DNA from: Martinezella tropici
GTDB lineage: Bacteria > Pseudomonadota > Alphaproteobacteria > Rhizobiales > Rhizobiaceae
Length of the DNA stretch: 64,000 nt
Direction: 5' to 3'
Assembly: GCF_003287875.1 (NCBI RefSeq)
Contig: NZ_QMKK01000050.1
Span: 124,001-188,000, forward strand
Of this stretch, positions 7,860 to 16,753 are shown one piece after another; within the stretch, counting starts at the first letter, position 1; each line of letters opens with the position of its first letter. The notes below the pieces were generated by a model. The model was not told where the DNA came from. It worked only from the letters and a program-made list of their open reading frames with translations, and did not search any database. Made by a program: the position numbers and the translations under genes.

Positions 7860-9854
7860 ATGTTCTTATATAAGGCTATCGTCTTTCTTCCCCTGATTGG
7901 CGCTGTTATCGCCGGCCTTTTCGGCCGTGCGATCGGCGCCAAGGCTTCGGAATATGTTACCACCGGCCTGATGATCATCGCGGCCGTCCTCTCGTGGATC
8001 GTCTTCTTCACGGTGGCGCTCGGCCATACGGATGGCCCGATCAAGGTTGAAGTGCTGCGCTGGATCCAGTCCGGCGGCATCGACGTTTCCTGGGCGCTGC
8101 GCGTCGACACGCTGACCTCGGTGATGCTGATCGTCGTGAATTCGGTCTCGACCCTGGTTCACGTCTATTCGATCGGATACATGCATCACGATCCGCATCG
8201 TCCGCGCTTCTTCGCCTATCTCTCGCTCTTCACCTTCGCCATGCTGATGCTGGTGACCTCCGACAACCTTGCCCAGATGTTCTTCGGCTGGGAAGGCGTC
8301 GGTCTCGCCTCCTACCTGCTGATCGGGTTCTGGTTCAAGAAGCCGTCGGCCTCCGCAGCGGCGATCAAGGCCTTCATCGTCAACCGCGTCGGCGACTTCG
8401 GTTTCGTACTCGGCATTGCCGGCGTCTTCGTTCTCTTCGGCTCCATCAATTTCGATGTCATCTTCGGCAACGCACAGAGCTTTGCCGCAGGGCAAGGCGG
8501 TCAGCCGGGCGATATCGTGCTCAATTTCCTCGGCATGCATCTCGATCGCGGCCATGCGCTGACGGCCGTCTGCCTGCTGCTCTTCATGGGCGCGATGGGT
8601 AAGTCGGCGCAGTTCCTGCTGCACACCTGGCTGCCGGACGCCATGGAAGGCCCGACGCCGGTTTCGGCGCTCATCCATGCCGCAACCATGGTCACCGCCG
8701 GCGTCTTCCTCGTCGCCCGCATGTCGCCGATCTTCGAACTGTCGCAGGATGCGCTGACCGTCGTTACCATCATCGGCGCGATCACGGCCTTCTTCGCCGC
8801 AACCGTTGGCCTCGTGCAGAACGACATCAAGCGCGTCATCGCCTACTCGACCTGTTCGCAGCTCGGCTACATGTTCGTCGCCCTCGGCGTCGGCGCTTAT
8901 GGTGCTGCGATCTTCCATCTGTTCACCCACGCCTTCTTCAAGGCGCTGCTCTTCCTCTGTGCCGGCTCGGTCATCCACGCCGTCGACGGCGAGCAGGACA
9001 TGCGTCATATGGGCGGACTGCGCCCGCATATTCAGAAGACCTTCTGGATGATGATCATCGGCACCTTGGCAATCACCGGCGTCGGCATCCCGCTGACCCA
9101 CATCGGCTTTGCCGGCTTCATCTCGAAGGACGCGATCATCCTGGCGGCTTTCGCCTCGCACAATGCAGCCGCCGGCTTCGCCTTCACGCTGCTCGTCATC
9201 GCCGCGATGTTCACCAGCTTCTATTCCTGGCGCCTGATCTTCATGACCTTCTTCGGCAAACCCCGCGCGTCGCACGAGGTCATGCACCATGTACATGAAT
9301 CGCCGAATGTCATGCTGATCCCGCTCTACCTGCTGGCGATCGGCGCTGTTGCCGCCGGCATGTATTTCAACGCCGATTTCGTCGGTCACGCCTACGAGGA
9401 ATTCTGGAAGCATGCGCTGTTCACGCTCCCGGACAACAAGATCCTCGAAGAGATGGAACATGCGCCTCTGTGGGTTGAGCTCAGCCCGTTCATCGCCATG
9501 CTGCTCGGCCTCGTCACCGCCTGGTATTTCTATATCCAGTCGCCGGAAACGCCGCGCCGTCTCGCCCAGCAGCAGCGCGTGCTCTACGAGTTCCTCTTGA
9601 ACAAGTGGTACTTCGACGAGATCTATGACTTCCTATTCGTCCGCTCCGCCAAGGCGCTTGGCCGCTTCCTTTGGAAGAAGGGCGACATCGGGGTCATCGA
9701 CACCATCGGCCCGAACGGCATTGCCGCCCGCGTCGTCGATGTCACCAACCGCGTCGTGCGCCTGCAGACCGGCTACCTCTATCACTATGCCTTCGCGATG
9801 CTGCTCGGCATTGCCGCCCTCGTTACCTGGATGATGCTCGGGAGTTCCCTCTGA
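7860..9854 (+). CDS. nuoL: NADH-quinone oxidoreductase subunit NuoL (ND5, antiporter-like)
   Basis: NuoL is the distal proton-pumping subunit of complex I. The 664 residues include the N-terminal motif FFGWEGVGLASYLLIGFWF with its conserved Glu, and the core pump motif HTWLPDAMEGPTPVSALIHA. The C-terminal part carries the long lateral amphipathic helix and last membrane segment. The stop overlaps the nuoM start (TGATG at 9852-9856), which implies translational coupling. Confidence 0.98.
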   Translation: MFLYKAIVFLPLIGAVIAGLFGRAIGAKASEYVTTGLMIIAAVLSWIVFFTVALGHTDGPIKVEVLRWIQSGGIDVSWALRVDTLTSVMLIVVNSVSTLVHVYSIGYMHHDPHRPRFFAYLSLFTFAMLMLVTSDNLAQMFFGWEGVGLASYLLIGFWFKKPSASAAAIKAFIVNRVGDFGFVLGIAGVFVLFGSINFDVIFGNAQSFAAGQGGQPGDIVLNFLGMHLDRGHALTAVCLLLFMGAMGKSAQFLLHTWLPDAMEGPTPVSALIHAATMVTAGVFLVARMSPIFELSQDALTVVTIIGAITAFFAATVGLVQNDIKRVIAYSTCSQLGYMFVALGVGAYGAAIFHLFTHAFFKALLFLCAGSVIHAVDGEQDMRHMGGLRPHIQKTFWMMIIGTLAITGVGIPLTHIGFAGFISKDAIILAAFASHNAAAGFAFTLLVIAAMFTSFYSWRLIFMTFFGKPRASHEVMHHVHESPNVMLIPLYLLAIGAVAAGMYFNADFVGHAYEEFWKHALFTLPDNKILEEMEHAPLWVELSPFIAMLLGLVTAWYFYIQSPETPRRLAQQQRVLYEFLLNKWYFDEIYDFLFVRSAKALGRFLWKKGDIGVIDTIGPNGIAARVVDVTNRVVRLQTGYLYHYAFAMLLGIAALVTWMMLGSSL

Positions 9855-11365
9855 TGACCGATTGGCCTATTCTTTCAACGGTCACGTTTCTGCCGCTGGT
9901 CGGCGTCCTTCTCCTGCTGTTCACGCAGGAGAACGGGGCCAACGGCCGCCGGAATGTCCTGAACATCTCGCTGGCGACGACCATCGTCACCTTCATCGTG
10001 TCGCTGTTCGTCTGGATCTGGTTCGACAATGCCAATCCGGGCTTCCAGCTGATCGAAAAGCATGAGTGGCTGACCGGCGGCATCAGCTATCATATGGGCG
10101 TCGACGGCATCTCCATGCTGTTCGTCATCCTGTCGACCTTCCTGATGCCCTTCTGCGTACTCGCGAGCTGGCTGTCAGTCGAAAAGCGGCTGAAGGACTA
10201 CATGATCGCCTTCCTCGTCCTCGAGACGATGATGGTCGGCGTGTTCGTGTCGCTCGACATCGTGCTGTTCTACGTCTTCTTCGAAGCCGGCCTCATTCCG
10301 ATGTTCCTGATCATCGGTGTCTGGGGCGGCAAGGATCGCGTCTACGCCAGCTACAAGTTCTTCCTCTACACGCTGCTCGGCTCCGTGCTGATGCTGCTCG
10401 CCATCATGGCGATGTACTGGCAGGCCGGTACGACCGATATCCCGACGCTGCTTGCTTACAAGTTCCCGCCGCAGCTGCAGACCTGGCTATGGCTCGCCTT
10501 CTTCGCCTCCTTCGCGGTGAAGATGCCGATGTGGCCGGTCCACACCTGGCTTCCGGATGCGCACGTTCAGGCGCCGACGGCAGGCTCGGTCATCCTGGCA
10601 GGTGTTCTCCTGAAGCTTGGCGGCTATGGTCTCATCCGCTTCTCGCTCGGCATGTTCCCGAACGCTTCGGAATATTTCGCGCCGCTCGTCTTCGCGCTCT
10701 CGGTCATCGCCATCATCTACACCTCGCTGGTCGCGATGATGCAGGACGACATCAAGAAGCTGATCGCCTATTCGTCGGTCGCCCACATGGGTTACGTGAC
10801 CATGGGTATCTTCGCGGCCAACCAGCAGGGCGTTCAGGGTGCGATCTTCCAGATGCTGTCGCACGGCATCGTCTCGGGCGCGCTCTTCCTCTGCGTCGGC
10901 GTGATCTATGACCGCACCCATACCCGCGAGATCGTGGCCTATGGCGGCCTGGTCAACAACATGCCGAAATATGCCGTCGCCATGATGGTCTTCACCATGG
11001 CCAATGTCGGTCTGCCTGGCACGTCCGGCTTTATCGGCGAATTCCTGACCCTGATCGGCGTCTTCCGCGCCAACACCTGGGTTGCGCTCTTTGCCGCGAC
11101 CGGCGTAATCCTGTCGGCGGCTTACGCGCTCTGGCTCTACCGCCGCGTCATTTTCGGTGCGCTGGAAAAGGAAAACCTGAAGAAGCTTCTGGATCTGTCA
11201 CCGCGTGAACAGCTGATCCTCTATCCGCTGATCGCGCTCACGATCCTCTTCGGCGTCTATCCGGCTCCGATCTTCGATGCCACGGCCGCTTCGGTGGATC
11301 TGCTGGTGAACAATTATACCGCTGCCCTGCACGCTGCGCAGAATGTTGCGCTGTCGATGAATTGA
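9854..11365 (+). CDS. nuoM: NADH-quinone oxidoreductase subunit NuoM (ND4, antiporter-like)
   Basis: NuoM is the second proton-pumping antiporter-like subunit. I start it at ATG 9854, overlapping the nuoL stop by one base, with GGGAGTTCCCT upstream. The open frame extends further upstream but that part lies inside nuoL. The 503 residues show the family motifs FYVFFEAGLIPMFLIIG (with the essential Glu) and HTWLPDAHVQAPTAGSVILA. nuoN begins 18 bases later. Confidence 0.98.
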   Translation: MTDWPILSTVTFLPLVGVLLLLFTQENGANGRRNVLNISLATTIVTFIVSLFVWIWFDNANPGFQLIEKHEWLTGGISYHMGVDGISMLFVILSTFLMPFCVLASWLSVEKRLKDYMIAFLVLETMMVGVFVSLDIVLFYVFFEAGLIPMFLIIGVWGGKDRVYASYKFFLYTLLGSVLMLLAIMAMYWQAGTTDIPTLLAYKFPPQLQTWLWLAFFASFAVKMPMWPVHTWLPDAHVQAPTAGSVILAGVLLKLGGYGLIRFSLGMFPNASEYFAPLVFALSVIAIIYTSLVAMMQDDIKKLIAYSSVAHMGYVTMGIFAANQQGVQGAIFQMLSHGIVSGALFLCVGVIYDRTHTREIVAYGGLVNNMPKYAVAMMVFTMANVGLPGTSGFIGEFLTLIGVFRANTWVALFAATGVILSAAYALWLYRRVIFGALEKENLKKLLDLSPREQLILYPLIALTILFGVYPAPIFDATAASVDLLVNNYTAALHAAQNVALSMN

Positions 11366-11383
11366 TGACGGGACTTATTCGAC

Positions 11384-12826
11384 ATGACTGCTGACACAAT
11401 TCTTGCAAGCCTGCATCTTTCCATTCCGGAGCTCATCCTCGCGGTCGGTGCGCTTGTGCTGCTCATGATCGGCGTCTTCTCGGGCGAGCGTTCGGGACCC
11501 ACGGTCACCGGTCTTGCCATCGCGCTTCTCGCGGTGGCCGGTCTCTGGATCATCTTCGTGCCGGGCGAGGGGCTTGCCTATGGCGGCGCCTATCTCGCCG
11601 ACGGCTTCTCCCGCTTCATGAAGATCGTCGCGCTGGTCGGCTCGATCGTCGCCATGTTCCTCAGCATGGGACAGGCGCGCGAGCAGCAGCTCGATCGCTT
11701 CGAGTTCCCGGTTCTGCTTGTGCTCGCGACCCTCGGCATCCTGCTGATGATCTCGGCGCACGACCTGATCTCGCTCTACCTGTCGCTGGAACTGCAGTCG
11801 CTGGCCCTCTACGTCGTCGCCGCCATCAACCGCGACAGTGTCAAGTCGACCGAAGCCGGCCTGAAGTACTTCGTTCTCGGTGCGCTGTCGTCGGGCATGC
11901 TGCTCTACGGCATGTCGCTGGTTTACGGCTTCACCGGTCACACGACCTTCGATGCGATCGCGACTGCACTCAGCGCCGAGACCCGTTCGCTCGGCCTCGT
12001 CTTCGGTCTGGTCTTCGTGCTTGCCGGCCTCGCCTTCAAGATCTCCGCCGTGCCGTTCCACATGTGGACGCCCGACGTTTATGAAGGTGCGCCGACGCCG
12101 GTTACCGCTTTCTTCGCGGCCGCGCCGAAGGTTGCCGCCATGGCGATCCTGACCCGCATCGTCGTCACCGCTTTCCATCCGGTGCTTGCCGACTGGCAGC
12201 AGATCATCGTGTTCATCTCGATCGCCTCGATGCTGCTCGGCTCCTTCGCCGCGATCGGTCAGCGTAATTTCAAGCGACTGATGGCCTATTCGTCGATCGG
12301 TCACATGGGCTATGCGCTCGTCGGCCTCGCCGCCGGCACCAAGACCGGCGTCTCCGGCGTCATGCTCTACATGGTCATCTACATGGTCATGACGCTCGGC
12401 TCCTTTGCCATCATCATGGCGATGCGCCGGAAGGATGGCCGCCAGGTTGAAAACATCGACGATCTCGCCGGCCTTTCCACCACTAACCCCTTCATGGCGG
12501 TCGTGTTGACGGCGCTGATGTTCTCGCTGGCCGGCATTCCGCCGCTCGCAGGCTTCTTCGGAAAGTACTTCGTCTTCGTCGCGGCTATCCAGGCGCATCT
12601 CTATGCGCTCGCCATCATCGGCGTTCTGGCCTCGGTCGTCGGCGCTTACTACTATCTGCGCGTCATCAAGGTGATGTGGTTCGATGAAGCCAAGGACGAA
12701 TTCACACGCACGGCCGGTTCGCTGCGCCTCGTCTTCGGTCTCTCCGGCCTGTTCGTCATCACCTATGTCTTCTTCGGTGGCGCAATCGGCGGTGCTGCTG
12801 ATCTGGCTGCCGCGACGCTGTTTTGA
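11384..12826 (+). CDS. nuoN: NADH-quinone oxidoreductase subunit NuoN (ND2, antiporter-like)
   Basis: NuoN is the proximal antiporter-like subunit and the last nuo gene in the cluster. Its 480 residues have about 14 hydrophobic segments, with the Glu-containing YLSLELQSLALYV and the lysine-bearing FKISAVPFHMWTPDVYEG. Its TGA at 12824-12826 shares a base with the ATG of birA at 12826, so the operon continues into non-respiratory genes. Confidence 0.98.
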   Translation: MTADTILASLHLSIPELILAVGALVLLMIGVFSGERSGPTVTGLAIALLAVAGLWIIFVPGEGLAYGGAYLADGFSRFMKIVALVGSIVAMFLSMGQAREQQLDRFEFPVLLVLATLGILLMISAHDLISLYLSLELQSLALYVVAAINRDSVKSTEAGLKYFVLGALSSGMLLYGMSLVYGFTGHTTFDAIATALSAETRSLGLVFGLVFVLAGLAFKISAVPFHMWTPDVYEGAPTPVTAFFAAAPKVAAMAILTRIVVTAFHPVLADWQQIIVFISIASMLLGSFAAIGQRNFKRLMAYSSIGHMGYALVGLAAGTKTGVSGVMLYMVIYMVMTLGSFAIIMAMRRKDGRQVENIDDLAGLSTTNPFMAVVLTALMFSLAGIPPLAGFFGKYFVFVAAIQAHLYALAIIGVLASVVGAYYYLRVIKVMWFDEAKDEFTRTAGSLRLVFGLSGLFVITYVFFGGAIGGAADLAAATLF

Positions 12827-13590
12827 TGGCGTCTGACATGAATAGCCGGAAGTCGCTCGCCGACTTCCGGCACGATGCCCTTCAAGAGACGTCGTCCACG
12901 AATAGCGTGTGCCTCGAGCGTGCGCGCGCCGATGATCCCGGGAACCTTTGGGTTACTGCCGAGCGCCAGACGGGTGGACGCGGTCGCCGCGGTCGCCCTT
13001 GGGTGTCGGGAGCCGGCAATCTCTACGCCTCTCTTCTTCTGATCGATCCCGCTCCGATGGACCGCCTCGGTTCCCTGCCGCTTGCAGTCGCGGTTGCTGT
13101 ACATCAGACTGTTCGTAGCGTGCTGCCGCTGGCCGCAGAACCTGCAGAGATCAAGTGGCCCAATGACATATTGATCGGCCGCAAGAAAACCTGCGGTATT
13201 CTGATCGAAGGCGAGGCCTTGCCCGACGGCCGCTATGCGCTCGTCATCGGCATCGGCATCAATATTGCCGTCATGCCTGACAATCCGATGTATCCCGTCA
13301 CCTGCCTCAGGCAGCAGGGCTCGATGGTGTCGCCGGATGAGCTGTTTGCTCACCTTTATGGCGCCATGTCCGAAGCGCTTGATGTCTGGAATCGCGGCAA
13401 GGGCGTTCGCGAGATCACAGCGCGCTGGCGCGAAGTCGCATGCGGCATAGGGGAAAACATCACGGTGAACTTGCCGGATCGCTCGATTTCGGGCCATTTC
13501 TCCGGAATCGATGATAATGGCTTGTTGCTGCTCGAGACCGAGGACGGCAGGATCATGCCGATCGCCGCGGGCGACGTTTTTTTTAGATGA
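12826..13590 (+). CDS. birA: Biotin--[acetyl-CoA-carboxylase] ligase, no DNA-binding domain
   Basis: BirA forms biotinyl-AMP and attaches biotin to the AccB lysine. The catalytic loop GRGRRGRPWVSGAGNLYAS and the KWPNDILI segment are present, followed by a short SH3-like C-terminal domain. The protein lacks the N-terminal helix-turn-helix of E. coli BirA, so it should be a pure ligase and not a repressor. The ATG at 12826 overlaps the nuoN stop; an ATG at 12838 is a good alternative. The stop overlaps an in-frame ATG upstream of rnj. The likely substrate, AccB, is encoded at 62923-63399. Confidence 0.95.
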   Translation: MASDMNSRKSLADFRHDALQETSSTNSVCLERARADDPGNLWVTAERQTGGRGRRGRPWVSGAGNLYASLLLIDPAPMDRLGSLPLAVAVAVHQTVRSVLPLAAEPAEIKWPNDILIGRKKTCGILIEGEALPDGRYALVIGIGINIAVMPDNPMYPVTCLRQQGSMVSPDELFAHLYGAMSEALDVWNRGKGVREITARWREVACGIGENITVNLPDRSISGHFSGIDDNGLLLLETEDGRIMPIAAGDVFFR

Positions 13591-13604
13591 TGGTTGGGGA
13601 TCAG

Positions 13605-15278
13605 ATGGCGAAGCAAGACGAACTGGTGTTTCTGCCCCTCGGCGGCGTCGGCGAGATCGGAATGAATCTCGCCCTCTACGGCTATGGTCCGGCGGAGCAG
13701 CGTCAATGGATCATGGTCGATTGCGGCGTGACGTTCCCGGGACCGGATCTGCCTGGTGTCGATCTTGTCCTGCCGGATATCCGTTTCCTCGCCAAGGAAC
13801 GCAAGAACCTCAAGGGCATCATCATCACCCACGCGCACGAGGATCATTACGGCGCACTGAACGATCTTTGGCCGGGCCTGAATGTTCCGATCTATGCCTC
13901 TGCCTTTACCGCCGGTCTTCTTGAGGCCAAGCGCGATTATGAGAAGTCGATGGGCGAGATCCCGGTGACGCTGTTCAGGGCTGGCGATCGCATCAATGTC
14001 GGCCCCTTCGAGATCGAAGGCGTGGCCGTCAATCACTCGATCCCCGAGCCGATGTCGCTGATGATCCGCACGCCGCTCGGCAATGTCGTCCATACCGGCG
14101 ACTGGAAGATCGATCACGAGCCGTCGCTCGGGCCGCTGACCGACGAGACCCGCTTCCGCCAACTCGGCGATGAGGGCGTGCTGGCGCTGATGTGCGATTC
14201 CACCAATGCCCTGCGCGATGGTGTTTCGCCTTCGGAGAAAGACGTCTCCGAAAGCCTGCGCAGGATCATTGAAGACGCCGAGGGCAGGGTGGCAATCACC
14301 ACCTTCTCGTCGAATGTCGGCCGCATCCGCACCATTGCCGAGGCTGCCGAAGCCGCCGGCCGCGAAGTGCTGCTGCTCGGCAGCTCGCTGAAGCGCGTCG
14401 TCGACGTCGCCCGCGATATCGGCATCATGGAAGGCATCAAGCCCTTCATCGCCGAAGACGAATATGGCTATATCCCGCGCGACAAGGTCGTGGTGATCCT
14501 GACCGGCAGCCAGGGCGAATCCCGAGCCGCGCTGGCGAAACTCTCGCGTGACGAAATGCGCAATGTCGCATTGGCATCAGGCGATATCGTCGTCTTTTCC
14601 TCGCGCGCCATTCCCGGAAATGAGAAGGCGATCCAGGACATCAAGAACGGCCTGATCGAACAGGGCGTGCATGTGGTGACGGATGCCGAGGCATTGGTGC
14701 ACGTCTCCGGCCATCCCCGGCGCAACGAATTACAGAAGATGTATGAGTGGACGCGTCCGAAGGTCGTCATCCCCGTGCATGGCGAGGCGACCCATCTGAC
14801 CGCGCATAAGGAATTGGCCGAACAGAGCGGCATTGCCACCGTGCCGCGGGTGCGCAACGGCGATGTCGTGCGTCTTGCGCCCGGTCCGGTCGAGGTGATC
14901 GGCGAAGCGCCGCATGGGCGCATCTTCAAAGATGGCATATTGATCGGCGATTTCGACGAGATGGGCATCGGCGAGCGCAAGAAGCTCTCCTATGTCGGCC
15001 ACGTCGCCGTCAACGTCGTTCTCGATGCGCGCTATGATATCGTCGGCGATCCCGATGTCGTGCCGATCGGCCTGCCGGCCTATGATGATGAAGGCGAGGA
15101 GATGGAGGATACGCTCTTCGACGCCATCGTTAGTGCTATCGAGAGCATTCCGCGCGCGCGTCGGAAGGATCTGGACATGCTGCAGGAGGCCACTCGCCGA
15201 GCAGTGCGCGCCGCCGCCAACCAGGGCTGGGGCAAGAAGCCGGTCGTGACCGTATTCATCACGCGCACCGGCGGCTGA
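13605..15278 (+). CDS. rnj: Ribonuclease J
   Basis: RNase J is a 5'-3' exo- and endoribonuclease for rRNA and mRNA maturation. The 557 residues comprise a metallo-beta-lactamase domain with the metal motif HAHEDHYGA, a beta-CASP domain, and a C-terminal domain. I choose ATG 13605 (MAKQDELVFLPLGG), four bases after GGGGA at 13596-13600. ATGs at 13587 and 13590 lie upstream in frame and overlap birA, so coupling is possible either way. Confidence 0.96.
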   Translation: MAKQDELVFLPLGGVGEIGMNLALYGYGPAEQRQWIMVDCGVTFPGPDLPGVDLVLPDIRFLAKERKNLKGIIITHAHEDHYGALNDLWPGLNVPIYASAFTAGLLEAKRDYEKSMGEIPVTLFRAGDRINVGPFEIEGVAVNHSIPEPMSLMIRTPLGNVVHTGDWKIDHEPSLGPLTDETRFRQLGDEGVLALMCDSTNALRDGVSPSEKDVSESLRRIIEDAEGRVAITTFSSNVGRIRTIAEAAEAAGREVLLLGSSLKRVVDVARDIGIMEGIKPFIAEDEYGYIPRDKVVVILTGSQGESRAALAKLSRDEMRNVALASGDIVVFSSRAIPGNEKAIQDIKNGLIEQGVHVVTDAEALVHVSGHPRRNELQKMYEWTRPKVVIPVHGEATHLTAHKELAEQSGIATVPRVRNGDVVRLAPGPVEVIGEAPHGRIFKDGILIGDFDEMGIGERKKLSYVGHVAVNVVLDARYDIVGDPDVVPIGLPAYDDEGEEMEDTLFDAIVSAIESIPRARRKDLDMLQEATRRAVRAAANQGWGKKPVVTVFITRTGG

Positions 15279-15301
15279 GGTCTGATCGGGAGGAGAGGGT
15301 C

Positions 15302-15706
15302 ATGTTGGGACGCATCAATCACATCGCGATCGCCGTTCCTGATATCGCCGTGGCTTCCCGAGCCTATCGCGAGACGCTCGGCGCAACTGTATCCGCGCCG
15401 CAATCCTTGCCGGAGCACGGCGTAACCGTCGTTTTCGTCGAGCTGCCGAACAGCAAGGTCGAACTGCTCGAACCGCTGGGCGAAGCTTCGCCCATTGCCT
15501 CCTTCCTCGCCAAGAACCCGGATGGCGGCATGCACCATATCTGTTACGAAGTCGCGGATATCCTTGTGGCACGCGATCAACTGACAGCCAGCGGTGCACG
15601 CGTGCTTGGCGATGGCGAGCCGAAGATCGGCGCGCATGGCAAGCCCGTACTCTTCCTGCATCCGAAGGATTTCTTCGGCACGCTCATCGAGCTTGAGCAG
15701 GTGTGA
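15302..15706 (+). CDS. mce: Methylmalonyl-CoA epimerase (VOC fold)
   Basis: This enzyme interconverts the R and S forms of methylmalonyl-CoA in propionate and branched-chain catabolism. The 134 residues form a paired vicinal-oxygen-chelate fold beginning INHIAIAVPDI. Metal ligands appear as H in NHIAIA, H in MHHICYEV and E in TLIELEQV. A strong GGAGGAGAGGG precedes ATG 15302. It follows rnj by 23 bases and probably shares its transcript. Confidence 0.94.
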   Translation: MLGRINHIAIAVPDIAVASRAYRETLGATVSAPQSLPEHGVTVVFVELPNSKVELLEPLGEASPIASFLAKNPDGGMHHICYEVADILVARDQLTASGARVLGDGEPKIGAHGKPVLFLHPKDFFGTLIELEQV

Positions 15707-15720
15707 CATCGGAGCCGGAT

Positions 15721-15747
15721 GATTTTGGGCGGAACTGGCCTAAAATC
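15721..15747 (+). terminator. Palindrome after mce, possible terminator or rhizobial intergenic repeat
   Basis: GATTTTGGGC pairs with GCCTAAAATC around a short loop, 14 bases after the mce stop. The T-rich arm and position fit a transcription end, but no clean T tract follows. The sequence also resembles short palindromes repeated in rhizobial genomes, from memory. Confidence 0.4.
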
Positions 15748-15855
15748 TGAATCTGCTTTCAGTGCGCTGATCGGCACTTTGAAAGACGGCCGCTTTGCCC
15801 CTATAAGCAGTTTGGAAGAGGAGGAGACGGGTAAACACGTCTCGAAGGGAGCATA

Positions 15856-16131
15856 ATGGCCCAGCAGATCATTGCCAGTTTCGCCGTTTATTTCGTTATC
15901 TGGTGGATTACGCTCTTCGCCGTCCTGCCGTTTGGCCTGCGCACCCAGGCCGAAGACGAGCATGTGGTCCTCGGCACTGTCGAAAGCGCCCCGACGAAGT
16001 TTCGGGCCTGGCGGGTGGTTCTCGTCACGACGCTGGTGTCTGCTCTTATTTACGGCGCCTGGTATGTCGCGTCGCATTACTTCGGATTGAGTATAGATTC
16101 CATTCCTAAGATCGTTCCAAGCTATCAGTGA
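15856..16131 (+). CDS. DUF1467 family small membrane protein
   Basis: A 91-residue inner-membrane protein with two hydrophobic segments (about residues 4-26 and 54-78) joined by a polar loop with RTQAEDEHV. The N-terminal half matches the DUF1467 family of alphaproteobacteria, whose function is not known. AAGGGAGCATA precedes ATG 15856. It lies upstream of proS, as in other rhizobia by recollection. Confidence 0.85.
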   Translation: MAQQIIASFAVYFVIWWITLFAVLPFGLRTQAEDEHVVLGTVESAPTKFRAWRVVLVTTLVSALIYGAWYVASHYFGLSIDSIPKIVPSYQ

Positions 16132-16266
16132 TCTATATAGTAGAGTAAAGCAGCCCCAAGTCGCATGGCCCTGCAATCGCCATCAATTCGTCACACGCCT
16201 GTCATGTGGCTGGCGCAGAGAATTCCCGGTGCGTTTGTCGTATCTTGGCTGAAGGGCTGAAAGTGG

Positions 16267-16314
16267 GCTTTCTCGCGAGAGCGGCTGATCGGCGGAGGAT
16301 CAGGCTGAGAAAGC
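16267..16314. other. Long imperfect hairpin between the DUF1467 gene and the small RNA
   Basis: GCTTTCTC (16267-16274) pairs with GAGAAAGC (16307-16314), and CTGATC (16285-16290) pairs with GATCAG (16298-16303). It is the only structure I see in 16132-16312. On the plus strand it is followed by a run of A, not T, so it is not a standard plus-strand terminator. Confidence 0.4.
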
Positions 16315-16460
16315 AAAAAAAAACAAGGCTATAAGCCTTGTTTTAAAGTATCGCGTGATCCTTATCCGTTACCGGGGCAGCGAACGAGCGCGCCTAAGAT
16401 CTGATCCTCCCAAGACTTGACCGCGAAACGACAAGAATTTAGCCTTCCTGCCTCTTTTGT
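16315..16460 (-). ncRNA. Small RNA upstream of proS, probable alpha-r9 family (Smr9C-like)
   Basis: On the minus strand a promoter-like pair (ATGACA, 17-base spacer, TAATTT) predicts a start near 16460. A perfect 11-bp stem (16321-16331 with 16335-16345, loop ATA) followed by a run of T ends it near 16315. The predicted length is about 146 nt with no open frame. I recall that the rhizobial trans-acting small RNA family alpha-r9 is 144-158 nt long and sits beside proS. Length, orientation and context all fit, but I could not compare sequences. An internal GGGAGGATCAG could be an unpaired pairing site. Confidence 0.65.
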
Positions 16461-16466
16461 GAGCTA

Positions 16467-16495
16467 AAATTAGCTCAAAGATTGAGCTTTGTCAT
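16467..16495 (-). promoter_or_regulatory. Promoter of the minus-strand small RNA, overlapping a palindrome
   Basis: Read on the minus strand, ATGACA (16490-16495) and TAATTT (16467-16472) are separated by exactly 17 bases. The -10 box lies inside a perfect inverted repeat, TGAGCTAA (16460-16467) with TTAGCTCA (16470-16477), and a further TGAGCT follows at 16483-16488. The palindrome could be an operator. Confidence 0.5.
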
Positions 16496-16538
16496 CCTTT
16501 TTTTTGCTTTTTTGCTACAGTGGCGCAGAATTTTTCTG

Positions 16539-16568
16539 TTGACAGATTTTCGTCGTAAATCCTTATAA
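16539..16568 (+). promoter_or_regulatory. Probable sigma-70 promoter for proS
   Basis: TTGACA at 16539-16544 and TTATAA at 16563-16568 are 18 bases apart. This predicts a proS leader of about 180 bases before ATG 16754. Confidence 0.55.
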
Positions 16569-16753
16569 ACGTGCGCTTTTTCGAAACATCGGAAATAGGC
16601 CGTATCGCCTGTATTTCCGGGCATTTGCCAAATTCTTCTATTGCAGAATGCGGGTTTCCTTCCAACGCCGAAGCAGTTATGAACTGCCTCCAGTACATAA
16701 TTTACTAACGATTCCGCTGCGAGCGGAACGTCAAACCATCTGGAACAAGCGTC

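Noticed and set aside
7866..9461. 531-codon open frame antisense to nuoL
   Set aside because: Composition is His/Asp/Glu/Arg-rich as expected for the complement of a membrane-protein gene; no start signal.
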